Shown: in pieces, positions 1-7,831 of the stretch | How positions within the stretch are numbered: position 1 is the stretch's first letter | Layout of the letters: each line of letters begins with the position of its first letter | Assembly (NCBI GenBank): GCA_023387695.1 | Contig: JAEWHT010000255.1 | Span: 1 to 45,125 of the forward strand | DNA: 45,125 nt | Direction of reading: 5' to 3' | From: Pseudomonadota bacterium | GTDB lineage: Bacteria; Pseudomonadota; Alphaproteobacteria; Rhizobiales; Xanthobacteraceae | Made by a program: the position numbers and the translations under genes | The notes under the pieces: generated by a model | Database searches by the model: none | Seen by the model: only the letters and a program-made list of their open reading frames with translations | Told to the model about the DNA's origin: nothing

Positions 1-1053
1 GGTGGAGACGATACCGACGGGGCGGCCGGCCGCGCCGGGAGGTGCCGCGTTGCGCACCAGCATGTCCCGCGACGGCGCGATCACGCCGGAGAGGAAACCC
101 GCGGTTGCCATCGTCGCCGTGAGCGCCCAGCCGGGCAGCGTCACCAGCGCGATCAACAGCACAATCGCTGCATTGGCGGCAAAGCAGGCCGCGGCGACAT
201 AGCCGTGGCGTTCGGTGTGATCGGCGAGGAATCCGCCCGCGAGTACGCCGACGGCCCCGAAGCCAAGGAACGCCGTCAGTGCCACATTGGCGACGGAATA
301 GGTTGCACCATAGCCGCTCATCAGCGCGACCACGCCGAAATTGTTGATGCCGGCAACCGATAGGCTCAGCAGCATGAACAGCGCGGTCAGCGTGATCAGC
401 GCTGGCGTGATCACGGCCTGCTTCGGCATGTCGGCATTGCCGGGCTTCTTCTTGTGCGCCCCGGCATCGGGAATGTTCATGACGACCAGCAACAGTGCCA
501 CCAGCACGCCGATCGCGCCCGATGCGAGCAGCGCGCCGACGCCGCCGGACACGGTGATCAGCGCAGCGACGATCCCCGGCGCAACGGCGCCACCGAAGTA
601 ACCGGCAAAGGTGTGGATCGAGAAGGCGCGGCCCATCCGCGCTTCATCCATGTGCTCTGCGAGGATCGCGTAATCGGCGGGATGATAGACGCTGTTGGCG
701 AGGCCCAGCATCACGCCGCAGGCGATCAGCGAGGCGTAGCTCAGGTGCAGGCCGAGCATGATCAGTGCGAGCCCGCCCAGCACCAGTCCGGCGAGCAGAA
801 TCTTGCGCGCGCCAAAATGGTCGACGAGATAGCCGGTCGGCGCCTGCGTCAGTCCGGAGACGACGGCCGACACGGTCAGCGCGAAGCCGAGCTCGACATA
901 GCCGACGCCAAGCTGGCCTTTCAGGAACGGGAACATCATCGGCAGGACCAGCAGATGGAAATGGCTGATCCAATGCGCGATCGAAATCCCGGTCAGCGTG
1001 CGCAGCGCACTGTCCGCCTTGGCTTGTTGCGGTGCGGCGAGAACGTCGACCAT
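1..1053 (-). CDS. MFS transporter, C-terminus cut by window edge
   Basis: The frame stays open from an ATG at 1053 to the left edge (351 codons), so the C-terminus is missing. The translation begins MVDVLAAPQQAKADSALR and is strongly hydrophobic, with about nine to ten visible membrane segments. The first loop after TM2 has the MFS-type signature GYLVDHFGARKILLAG. An alternation of small-residue-rich helices with short charged loops (HKKKPGNADMPKQ at the centre) fits a 12-TM major facilitator with a central cytoplasmic loop. The substrate cannot be read from the sequence. It is separated by about 270 bp, including a repeat element, from the next gene. Confidence 0.85.
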   Translation of the reverse strand, partial: MVDVLAAPQQAKADSALRTLTGISIAHWISHFHLLVLPMMFPFLKGQLGVGYVELGFALTVSAVVSGLTQAPTGYLVDHFGARKILLAGLVLGGLALIMLGLHLSYASLIACGVMLGLANSVYHPADYAILAEHMDEARMGRAFSIHTFAGYFGGAVAPGIVAALITVSGGVGALLASGAIGVLVALLLVVMNIPDAGAHKKKPGNADMPKQAVITPALITLTALFMLLSLSVAGINNFGVVALMSGYGATYSVANVALTAFLGFGAVGVLAGGFLADHTERHGYVAAACFAANAAIVLLIALVTLPGWALTATMATAGFLSGVIAPSRDMLVRNAAPPGAAGRPVGIVST

Positions 1054-1168
1054 TGCAGTTCCGTTTTGCGTCCCAGGGGAGGCGCAAACTATCGGCCACG
1101 CGGGTTATTTGTCCATGAACGCGGGCGCATGGCAGGTAGCGCGGCTGGGGGCGCTGGGGGCGGTCATT

Positions 1169-1298
1169 TGTCGTCCCTGCGAACGCAGGGACCCATACCG
1201 CGTGATATCTCGATTCTGATAGGTCGCCGTACCGAACGACTATCCCGCGCCAAACCCCTCCCTGGGGTTATGGGTCCCTGCGTTCGCAGGTACGACAG
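1169..1298. repeat. Inverted-repeat intergenic element
   Basis: The left arm (1169-1198) contains TCGTCCCTGCGAACGCAGGG followed by ACCCATA. The right arm (1269-1298) is its near-perfect reverse complement, starting TATGGGTCCCTGCGTTCGCA. About 70 bp separate the arms. Each arm has its own small palindrome (CCTGCGAACGCAGG). It has no coding capacity and sits between genes. I recognise it as a rhizobial REP-like or MITE-like type, but copy number in the genome is not visible here. Confidence 0.75.
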
Positions 1299-1319
1299 CG
1301 GTGATTGGGGCTATCCCCC

Positions 1320-1481
1320 TCACAACGGCTCGTCATCATTCCCATAACGATCACGCTTCGGCGTGGCGATGTCGCCGTCTTCATAATCGTCGTCGGTGTC
1401 GTTCGGCGGCTGGGGCTGCTTGGCCTTGTCAGCTGTGCTCTTCGTCTTCGGCGGTTCGGTCGGCTTGGCTGGTTTGGCCAT
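1320..1481 (-). CDS. Small hydrophilic protein of 53 residues
   Basis: An ATG at 1481 opens a 53-residue frame (MAKPAKPTEPPKTKSTADKA, then a stretch rich in Q, P and D, ending GNDDEPL). It has a Lys/Pro-rich half and an acidic half (NDTDDDYEDGD), no hydrophobic segment and no cysteine, so it is probably disordered and cytoplasmic. A weak GGGA lies 8-9 bases before the ATG. It follows the MBL-rhodanese gene on the same strand with a 90-base gap. No function is recognised. The biased, charge-partitioned composition argues for a real protein, but it could be spurious. Confidence 0.5.
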   Translation of the reverse strand: MAKPAKPTEPPKTKSTADKAKQPQPPNDTDDDYEDGDIATPKRDRYGNDDEPL

Positions 1482-1571
1482 GGCTAATCCCGGATGGTGA
1501 TGCGTTCATCCGCTTCTAACCGCAAAACCTAAGCGGTTCCTGACCTATCTCAAGAGCCTGCGACAACGCCG

Positions 1572-2609
1572 TCAGTGCACCACGGGCCCGCCCGCCTTCT
1601 TCCAGGCGTCGATGCCGCCGGCGATGTGGGCCGTGTTGGAAAGCCCGGCCTCCTTGGCGGCGGCAACGGCCATCGCCGAGCGCTCGCCGAAGGCGCAGAA
1701 GAACACGACGCGGCGGCCGGTCGCGGCGGCAACCTCGCGCAGCATGCCGCCGGGCTTCAGGCTTTCCTCGACGCTCGGATAGGGCGTGTGCAGCGCGCCT
1801 TCGAGCATGCCGTGCTTCATCCGCTCATTGGTCTCGCGCAAATCGACGAGCAGGATGTCGGGCCGGTGCAGCGAGCGGATCGCCTCGACGGCGCTGAGCG
1901 CGCGGCCTTCTTTCTCCAGCTCTTCCTGATGCAGGCCGACCCGCATGTTGGCGGGCACCGCCACGTCCATCATCTTCGGATTGGGCAGCTTCAGGTTCGC
2001 CATCAGCTCGATATATTCGTCGACTGAGCGCACCTGGAGCCGCGGATTGTAGCGCTTCTCCTCGCCGATGGTGGAGACGGTGTCGCCCTTGTAGTCATGC
2101 GCGGGGAAAACCATCGTCTCGTCCGGCAGCTTGAGGAGGCGATTGAAGATCGAGTCATATTGTGCGCGCGACGAGCCGTTCTGGAAATCGGTGCGGCCGG
2201 TGCCGCGGATCAGCAGTGTGTCGCCGGTGAAGACGCGGTCGCCCATCAGATAGGAATAGGAATCGTCGGTGTGGCCGGGCGTGTACATCACGTCGAGCGA
2301 CAGGCCCTCGATCGTCACCTTGTCGCCGTCTGCAACCCGCATCGCCACCACGTCGGCTTTGGTCTGGTCGCCCATCACCGTCATGCAATGGGTGCGATCG
2401 CGCAGCTCGCCGAGGCCGGTGACGTGGTCGGCATGCAGATGGGTATCGACCGCCTTGACCAGCTTGAGGTCGAGCTCGCGGAGCAGCTGGCAGTAGCGAT
2501 CGACCTTCTCCAGCACGGGATCGAGGATCAGCGCCTCGCCGCCGGGACGGCTGGCGAGGACGTAGCTATAGGTGCCCGAAACGCTGTCGAAGAGCTGGCG
2601 GAAGATCAT
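1572..2609 (-). CDS. Persulfide dioxygenase-like MBL hydrolase fused to rhodanese
   Basis: 345 residues. Residues 1-230 are a metallo-beta-lactamase fold of the ETHE1/Blh group: THLHADH at 56-62, PGHTDDSYSY with H113, D130 in FTGDTLLIRGTGRTDFQ, and H171 in FPAHDY supply the iron ligands. Residues 240-345 are a rhodanese domain with DILLVDLRE and an active-site loop FFCAFGERS (C305). In the family the first domain oxidises glutathione persulfide to sulfite and the second transfers sulfane sulfur, so the fusion would process persulfides. It lies 145 bp downstream of soxB on the same strand, consistent with handling sulfane sulfur from thiosulfate or sulfide oxidation. The start at 2609 gives the usual MIFRQLFD N-terminus. 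Confidence 0.92.
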   Translation of the reverse strand: MIFRQLFDSVSGTYSYVLASRPGGEALILDPVLEKVDRYCQLLRELDLKLVKAVDTHLHADHVTGLGELRDRTHCMTVMGDQTKADVVAMRVADGDKVTIEGLSLDVMYTPGHTDDSYSYLMGDRVFTGDTLLIRGTGRTDFQNGSSRAQYDSIFNRLLKLPDETMVFPAHDYKGDTVSTIGEEKRYNPRLQVRSVDEYIELMANLKLPNPKMMDVAVPANMRVGLHQEELEKEGRALSAVEAIRSLHRPDILLVDLRETNERMKHGMLEGALHTPYPSVEESLKPGGMLREVAAATGRRVVFFCAFGERSAMAVAAAKEAGLSNTAHIAGGIDAWKKAGGPVVH

Positions 2610-2754
2610 GGCAGGACCCGGCGTGAACTGATTTCGAGGATTCTACTACGCCGGGGGATAGAAAGAGAAGCATTTCACTGTGTGGACCAGAGATTTTAGA
2701 AAATTTTTATTGCGGCTTAGGGTCTCAGGCGTCTCCCCAAATACGCTGTCGTCC

Positions 2755-4500
2755 CTATCCTGCAATGCCTGGATTACCGTCGACGCCCTTCAGCGTGACG
2801 CCTGAGCCGAGCCGCTCCGGCATCATCCGGCCCGAGCGCAAATATTTGCCGACGACGTCCCACACCGGCGCGCCCTGCTGGCCGTTTATCGAGGCCCAGC
2901 CTGCGACCTTGTAGTGCCTGTTGGCGCCGAGCGTCTTGCCGTTGGCGAGCTTGAGCTCGGAGATGCGGCTGCCGATCGCGTTCGTAGGGCTGCAAGCGTA
3001 GCTGAGCCCCCCGGTGCGCACCATGTCGCCGCCCTGCTGGTAATAGGGATCGGTGTTGAAGAGGTTGTCGCAGATGTCTTCCAGCACGTCCTTGATCTGT
3101 GCGCCGGTCATCTCCTGCACATAGGTCTCCGGATAGGTGATCGCGGTCTCCGCGAGTACATCCTCCATGGTCAGCGGCTGGCCGGACAACGCGGTGAGGC
3201 CCCAGCGGAAGCCCGGCGACATCGCGATCTCGGCATCGAGCTCGGTGCGCAGCGCGGTGCAGATCAGCTCGTCGATGGGGCCGGCGAAATTATCGCGGCG
3301 ATAGAGCAGCCGGTCCGGCGTTGCGATCTTCTCCGACCAGTCGGTCACGTGCGGCGCGCGTAGCTTTCCGATCAGCTCGGCCATCGCGGGATCAGGCTTC
3401 AGCAGTTCGGAATAGACCGGCAGCAGGTGATATCTGACGTCGCTGACCTTGCCCTTGTCGAGCGCGAGATCGAGCACGCCAAGAAATTTTCCATTCGATC
3501 CGGCGTTGGTGACGAGCGTGGTGCCGCTCGCATTCTTCACTGCAATCGGCTGCGGCACGGCATCATGGGTGTGGCCGCCGAGAATGACGTCGATGCCGGT
3601 GACGCGGCTTGCAAGCTTGAGATCGACGTCCATGCCGTTGTGCGACAGCAGGATCACCGCATCGACCTTGTCGGCGCCGCGCAAGGCATCGACATGCTTC
3701 TGCAGCTCTTCCTCGCGGATGCCGAAGCTCCAGTCCGGCGTGAACCGCTTGGGATGTGCGATCGGCACGTAGGGAAAAGCCTGGCCGATGATCGCAACGC
3801 GATGGCCGCCAAGCTCCTTGATGGTCGACGGCTTGAACACGCGCCCACTTGCCTTGTCGAAGGCGGCTGCGTCATTGAAGGCAGCTTCCTCGGTCAGGAA
3901 GACGTTCTGCGCCAGAAACTCACCTTTGAAGCGCTCGAGATTGTCGCGCAGCGCCTGCTCGCCATAGGTGAATTCCCAATGCCCGGTCATCGCCTCGATA
4001 CCGAGCAGATTGGCGACTTCCACCATGTCGCGGCCCTGCATGATGTTGGCGAGGCCGGTGCCCTGCCAGAGGTCGCCGCCGTCGACGAGCATCGCATGCT
4101 TGTCGCCGACATCGTTGCGCAGGCGGTCGATCAGCGTCTTCAGATGCGCGAAGCCGCCGAGCTTGCCGAAACGCCCCGCAGACTTCTCGAACTCAACACA
4201 GGTGAAGGCATAGGCGTCGGCGCTGTCGGGCCGGATGCCGAAGCGCTCGAGAAAGGCGCGACCGACCAGATGCGGCGGCCGTCCCGCCATCTCGCCGATG
4301 CCGATATTGACGCTGGGCTCGCGGAAATAGACCGGGTTGAGCTGCGCATGCGTGTCGGTGAGGTGCAGGATCCGCGCGTTGCCGAAGCGTTCGATGTCGT
4401 AAATGCTCGCGGCTTCAGCGCCGCGCGCAAGCCGCGGCAGGCTAAGCGAGGCGGCGACAGCGGCTGTACTCTTCAGGAAATCGCGGCGGCGGATCGCCAT
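2755..4500 (-). CDS. soxB: SoxB, thiosulfohydrolase of the Sox complex
   Basis: 581 residues from ATG 4500, chosen because GGAGAA lies 8 bases upstream and it exposes a Tat signal (MAIRRRDFLKSTAAVAASLS). A longer open frame upstream has no such features. The 5'-nucleotidase-like metal motifs are all present: HLTDTH (D49, H51), DGGDLWQGTG (D143), GHWEFTYG (H174), SHNGMD (H287) and GGHTHD (H310, H312), which bind the di-manganese centre. SoxB hydrolyses the terminal sulfone from the SoxY cysteine-bound intermediate and releases sulfate in the periplasm. It is the last sox gene of the XYZAKB series. Confidence 0.97.
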   Translation of the reverse strand: MAIRRRDFLKSTAAVAASLSLPRLARGAEAASIYDIERFGNARILHLTDTHAQLNPVYFREPSVNIGIGEMAGRPPHLVGRAFLERFGIRPDSADAYAFTCVEFEKSAGRFGKLGGFAHLKTLIDRLRNDVGDKHAMLVDGGDLWQGTGLANIMQGRDMVEVANLLGIEAMTGHWEFTYGEQALRDNLERFKGEFLAQNVFLTEEAAFNDAAAFDKASGRVFKPSTIKELGGHRVAIIGQAFPYVPIAHPKRFTPDWSFGIREEELQKHVDALRGADKVDAVILLSHNGMDVDLKLASRVTGIDVILGGHTHDAVPQPIAVKNASGTTLVTNAGSNGKFLGVLDLALDKGKVSDVRYHLLPVYSELLKPDPAMAELIGKLRAPHVTDWSEKIATPDRLLYRRDNFAGPIDELICTALRTELDAEIAMSPGFRWGLTALSGQPLTMEDVLAETAITYPETYVQEMTGAQIKDVLEDICDNLFNTDPYYQQGGDMVRTGGLSYACSPTNAIGSRISELKLANGKTLGANRHYKVAGWASINGQQGAPVWDVVGKYLRSGRMMPERLGSGVTLKGVDGNPGIAG

Positions 4501-4546
4501 CACACATTCTCCGCGCCGATGCTCGGCAGTTCCACTGGGATTGAGT

Positions 4547-4876
4547 TTAGCGGATTTCCATCGCCTTCCAGGCGTTCTTTTCAGACGTCGCCTGGAAGAC
4601 CGAAGCCTTCGCCAGCGCCTCGGCATCCTTTGCCGCGGCCACCGCGCGATCGTAATCGCCGCCGTCGCCGGCCTTCTTGGCGGCGACCAGCGTCGAGACG
4701 GTCGTGGTCCATTGGTTGCGCATGCCGGCTGCCTCCTTGGATGCAGCTTCCGCAGCAGCATAGGCCGCCTTGTAATCTGCTTCGCTTGCCGCGCGCGCCG
4801 CCGGCGCGAGGCTCAGGGACAGCAACATGGCCAAGGTAAGTGACCGCTTCATGGCCGCGCTCATGGTCGTGCTCAT
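4547..4876 (-). CDS. soxK: SoxXA-binding protein SoxK (SAXB-like)
   Basis: 109 residues with a signal peptide (MKRSLTLAMLLSLSLAPAARA) and a short Ala/Lys-rich, probably helical mature part with no cysteine. The ATG at 4876 overlaps the soxA stop as ATGA and has GGGAG 7 bases upstream, so it is preferred over in-frame ATGs at 4864 and 4852; coupled translation with soxA is likely. Small proteins of this kind between soxA and soxB bind and stimulate the SoxAX cytochrome in other bacteria. Assignment rests on size, signal peptide and position more than on diagnostic residues. Confidence 0.72.
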   Translation of the reverse strand: MSTTMSAAMKRSLTLAMLLSLSLAPAARAASEADYKAAYAAAEAASKEAAGMRNQWTTTVSTLVAAKKAGDGGDYDRAVAAAKDAEALAKASVFQATSEKNAWKAMEIR

Positions 4877-5736
4877 GGCCGCGCTCCCGGGCCCGAGATC
4901 GGCAGGCCGTTGGCGACGTAGGAGAGGAAATATTCGACGTCGCGATATTCATCCGCCTGCGGCTCCAGCGGAACTGCGCGGGTCTGGCTGTTGCAGGTGA
5001 TGAAGCGGCGGCTGATCGTGCCCATGCCGCTCCATTCGGAGCGGTAGATCGGCATCGCGTTGAGGATGCCGAGCGCCGGCGCCAGGATCTCGGCGCGGAT
5101 GCGCTCGCCCGGGCTCTGCACATGACAGCTCGAGCAGGAGAAATTCAGCTGGCCGCGGCGCGTGTAGAAATAGCGCTTGCCGTTCTCGAACGCTTCAAGC
5201 GCACGGGGATCGTCGGGGATCTTGATGTCCATCGGCTTGCCGCGCGAGGTGAACGCCATGTAGGCCGTCAGCGAGGCCATCTCGTCCTTGACGTAGGAGT
5301 AGGGCGCTTCGCCATTGGCCTCGCGGCAACGGTTGAGCGCGAGCTCCAGCGTGACGACCTTGCCCTCTTTGGTGTCGAAGTAGGGATAGTTCTGGCGGAT
5401 GCCGATGCCGCCATTCGGGAAGCAGTCGGCGTAGGTCTTGCCGTTCTTGAACGGCGTTGAAAACATCTCCTTGCCGGCGTCGAGTGCGAACTCGTAGGGC
5501 GGAAATTCTTCCTTCTCCTGCCACTGCCGCTTCATGTCCTCGTTCATGGAATAAGGACCGTTGACGAAATCCTCGTGCTTCACGTTCGGAAATTTCTGGA
5601 AGAAGAAGTTCTGGAATGCCTTGGCATCAGCGACGGGATCGACCTTGTCGGCCGCGACCACGCGCGGCGAGGTGAGCGCGAACGCGACGAGCGCGGCGCT
5701 CAACGAGCCAAGCAGGAGGGAGGTGCGCGCCTTCAT
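4873..5736 (-). CDS. soxA: SoxA, c-type cytochrome subunit of SoxAX
   Basis: 287 residues from ATG 5736, which overlaps the soxZ stop (ATGA). A signal peptide ends near VVAADK. One haem site is visible, CSSCH at 201-205, and C248 in RRFITCNSQTRA matches the cysteine that becomes the persulfide haem ligand. The N-terminal half has C105 (YADCFPNGG) and C137 but no CxxCH. This is therefore the single-haem form, in which the first haem site is replaced by a cysteine pair. With SoxX it attaches thiosulfate to SoxY in the periplasm. A longer upstream open frame is rejected because it would overlap soxZ fully. Confidence 0.96.
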   Translation of the reverse strand: MKARTSLLLGSLSAALVAFALTSPRVVAADKVDPVADAKAFQNFFFQKFPNVKHEDFVNGPYSMNEDMKRQWQEKEEFPPYEFALDAGKEMFSTPFKNGKTYADCFPNGGIGIRQNYPYFDTKEGKVVTLELALNRCREANGEAPYSYVKDEMASLTAYMAFTSRGKPMDIKIPDDPRALEAFENGKRYFYTRRGQLNFSCSSCHVQSPGERIRAEILAPALGILNAMPIYRSEWSGMGTISRRFITCNSQTRAVPLEPQADEYRDVEYFLSYVANGLPISGPGARP

Positions 5737-6047
5737 CACGCGATCTTCGCGGTGATCTCGTCGGACCCGCCCTTGTTGTCGGTCCAGGAGATCTTCAGAT
5801 CGTCGCCCTTCTTGGCACCCTTGAAGCTGAACTTGACGTAAGGGTCCTTGGAGATCGCGGTGCCCCAATTGGCGACGAAGACGTCCTTGCCGTTACATGC
5901 GAACTTCAGTTCCTGAATGTAATGCGCAGGGATCACTTCGCCCTTGGCGTCCTTGACGAGGCCAGTGTCCATGGGGTGCTGGATCAGCGTCTGCACCTCG
6001 GTGATGTCGCCATTGGATGTTGCGCGGACGCGAATGCTCGATGCCAT
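5736..6047 (-). CDS. soxZ: SoxZ, carrier partner of SoxY
   Basis: 103 residues with no signal peptide, as expected because SoxZ is exported together with SoxY. The sequence begins MASSIRVRATSNGDITEVQT and contains the family segments HPMDTGL, IPAHYIQEL and WTDNKGGSDE. GGAG lies 7 bases before the ATG. It is flanked by soxY (10-base gap) and soxA (ATGA overlap). It forms the heterodimer that presents the substrate-carrying SoxY arm to SoxAX and SoxB. Confidence 0.96.
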   Translation of the reverse strand: MASSIRVRATSNGDITEVQTLIQHPMDTGLVKDAKGEVIPAHYIQELKFACNGKDVFVANWGTAISKDPYVKFSFKGAKKGDDLKISWTDNKGGSDEITAKIA

Positions 6048-6057
6048 CTTGAGTCTC

Positions 6058-6543
6058 CTAGCCGCCGCAGCCGCCGACGGTGACCTTCACTTCCTTAGTC
6101 GCGCTGTAGAGCTTGCCGTCGGCTTCCACGATCGCGGTCACGTTGCTGGTCTTGGCCATCTTCAGGCGGTTGGCGACAGCGGGAATCGTGCCGTCGGGAA
6201 ACTTGTAGCTTGCGGCGAGCGCGTTCGGATTCTCGGCGACGAAGAACGAGATCGACGTGACCTTGTCCAGCGTTGTCGTCACCGAGATCGGCACCACGCC
6301 GCCATTCTCGGCGATCTCGGGCGCATCGAGCTTGATCTTGTCGGACGGCTCGGCGGTCTTGCCGTAGAGGGCCTTGAGCGCGTCGGCCTCGTTCTTCAGC
6401 TTGAACGCCTCTTCCGGATATTTGTCATTGGCCGCGGCGCGCGCAGGCGCGAACGGCAGATTGCCGAGGCCGATCAGCGCGACCGAGACGGCGCCCTGAA
6501 GGATCAGGCGTCGTGTCGGGTGAGGGCCGGTGTGCGTGGTCAT
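6058..6543 (-). CDS. soxY: SoxY, sulfur-carrier protein
   Basis: 161 residues from ATG 6543, chosen for GGAGAAG 4-5 bases upstream and for exposing a Tat-type signal with TRRLILQG at 10-17. The C-terminus is the diagnostic GGCGG (157-161). C159 on this flexible arm carries covalently bound sulfur intermediates through the Sox cycle. A longer frame upstream (to 6588) lacks a ribosome site. It lies between soxX and soxZ in the expected order. Confidence 0.97.
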   Translation of the reverse strand: MTTHTGPHPTRRLILQGAVSVALIGLGNLPFAPARAAANDKYPEEAFKLKNEADALKALYGKTAEPSDKIKLDAPEIAENGGVVPISVTTTLDKVTSISFFVAENPNALAASYKFPDGTIPAVANRLKMAKTSNVTAIVEADGKLYSATKEVKVTVGGCGG

Positions 6544-6565
6544 CAATCTTCTCCTGTGCCGGCCG

Positions 6566-6922
6566 TTACAATGTCTGCAGGAAATCAACGATCGCGTTGA
6601 TCTCCTGCTCGCTCAGAATGCGGTTGCGGCCGAACGGCGGCATCATGGTCTGTGGGTTGCGCTTGGTCTCGTCGAACAGGATCGCGACCAGCTCGTTACG
6701 GTCGGGATATTTCGTCTTCAGGTCCTTCAGCTCGGGCCCGATCGTGCCCGGCAGATCGCCGCCCTTGATGACATGGCAGGTCAGGCAATTGCCCTTGCCG
6801 CGGTCGAAGGCGATCTTTTGGCCTTCGGCGATTGCCGACTGTGCCCATGCAGGGCGCGCGGCGAGGCCGGTGAGGACGACCAGCGCGAGGAGCAGGGCGG
6901 GCTTGCGAGGAAAGGCGGTCAA
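6566..6922 (-). CDS. soxX: SoxX, c-type cytochrome subunit of SoxAX
   Basis: 118 residues with a cleavable signal (LLLALVVLTGLAARPAWAQS), one haem site CLTCH at 46-50, and a methionine ligand in TMMPPFG (93-94), the size and pattern of SoxX. The first codon appears to be TTG at 6922 with GGGA upstream; no in-frame ATG exists before residue 93. It heads the minus-strand sox series and is divergent from a methyltransferase gene over about 220 bp, so the sox promoter should lie in 6923-7140. SoxX takes electrons released when SoxAX couples thiosulfate to SoxY. Confidence 0.94.
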   Translation of the reverse strand: MTAFPRKPALLLALVVLTGLAARPAWAQSAIAEGQKIAFDRGKGNCLTCHVIKGGDLPGTIGPELKDLKTKYPDRNELVAILFDETKRNPQTMMPPFGRNRILSEQEINAIVDFLQTL

Positions 6923-7144
6923 GGCGTCGTCCCGAGGCTTAATGTCCGAAAAAGATAGTGTTCAAAAGCACAAAGGACATGCCCTGACAATCAAGACTAT
7001 GCAGGCCGCGAAATGGCGTTAATATCTTCCGCATTGCAACTGAACTGATCGATCGTTCATCAAGCCGGCATTAACCGGCAATGTCTGGGGGCGTTTTGCC
7101 CTTGTTGCGTTTTCGTCTGCTTTCTCAATTTCCGGGGACATGAA

Positions 7145-7819
7145 TTGGCTGAATATGTCGTTGAATTTGGCAGGGACGGTGGGCGGGTCGAATCTGACGG
7201 CCGTCTCGATGCGCCGGCCTTCCATCGCAATCATGAGCCGCTCTGGACGGCGCTCGAAAAGCATCTCGTGGGCCGGTCGGGCGACGTCGTCGAGGTCGGC
7301 AGTGGAACCGGCCAGCACGTGGTTCATTTTGCCCGCCATACGCCCGATCTCGTCTGGTGGCCGAGCGATCTCAACCAGCGCCACGTCAAGAGCATCGAGG
7401 CCTGGCGCGTGCATTCGGGCCTGACAAACGTCCGCGCGCCGTTGCGGATCGATCTCTCCGATCCGGACTGGTGTCCTGAGATGAAGAGCGGGCAGGGACC
7501 CAAAGATCTCGCGGCCGTGTTCTGCGCCAATGTCATTCATATTGCGCCCTGGGCCGTGGCCGAGGGCCTGTTCGCCGGCGCCGGCCGCTATTTGCGCGTC
7601 GACGGCGAGCTGTTCCTCTACGGCCCGTTCAAGCGCGACGGCAAGCACACCGCGCTCAGCAACGCCGTGTTCGATACGTCCCTGCGCGAAGGCAATCCCG
7701 ATTGGGGCGTGCGCGATCTCAGTGACGTCGAGGCCCTCGCGCGCGGTGCAGGCCTCCGCCTGATCGACACGATGGAGATGCCCGCCAACAATCTGACGCT
7801 GGTGTTTTCGCGCGGGTGA
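7145..7819 (+). CDS. DUF938 family SAM-dependent methyltransferase
   Basis: 224 residues. The SAM-binding motif I is VVEVGSGTGQHVVHFAR (about 48-64) after the family N-terminal segment APAFHRNHEPLW. Further DUF938 segments are WWPSDLNQRH, CANVIHIAPW, FLYGPFKRDGKHT and the C-terminal MPANNLTLVF. The start is TTG at 7145 with GGGGA upstream. The family is predicted to be a methyltransferase; the substrate is not established. It is divergent from soxX and shares its upstream region, but nothing in the sequence ties it to sulfur oxidation. Confidence 0.88.
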   Translation: MAEYVVEFGRDGGRVESDGRLDAPAFHRNHEPLWTALEKHLVGRSGDVVEVGSGTGQHVVHFARHTPDLVWWPSDLNQRHVKSIEAWRVHSGLTNVRAPLRIDLSDPDWCPEMKSGQGPKDLAAVFCANVIHIAPWAVAEGLFAGAGRYLRVDGELFLYGPFKRDGKHTALSNAVFDTSLREGNPDWGVRDLSDVEALARGAGLRLIDTMEMPANNLTLVFSRG

Positions 7820-7831
7820 AGGGCGAGGCCA

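Noticed and set aside
1169..1298. Insertion sequence remnants at the inverted repeats
   Set aside because: None of the repeats contains a transposase fragment or flanking target duplication that I can see; they are short, structured, non-coding elements.
4501..4761. N-terminal extension of soxB
   Set aside because: It overlaps soxK almost entirely, has no ribosome site, and would bury the Tat signal that begins at ATG 4500.
5737..5868. N-terminal extension of soxA
   Set aside because: It lies inside soxZ in another frame. ATG 5736 overlaps the soxZ stop and starts a normal signal peptide.
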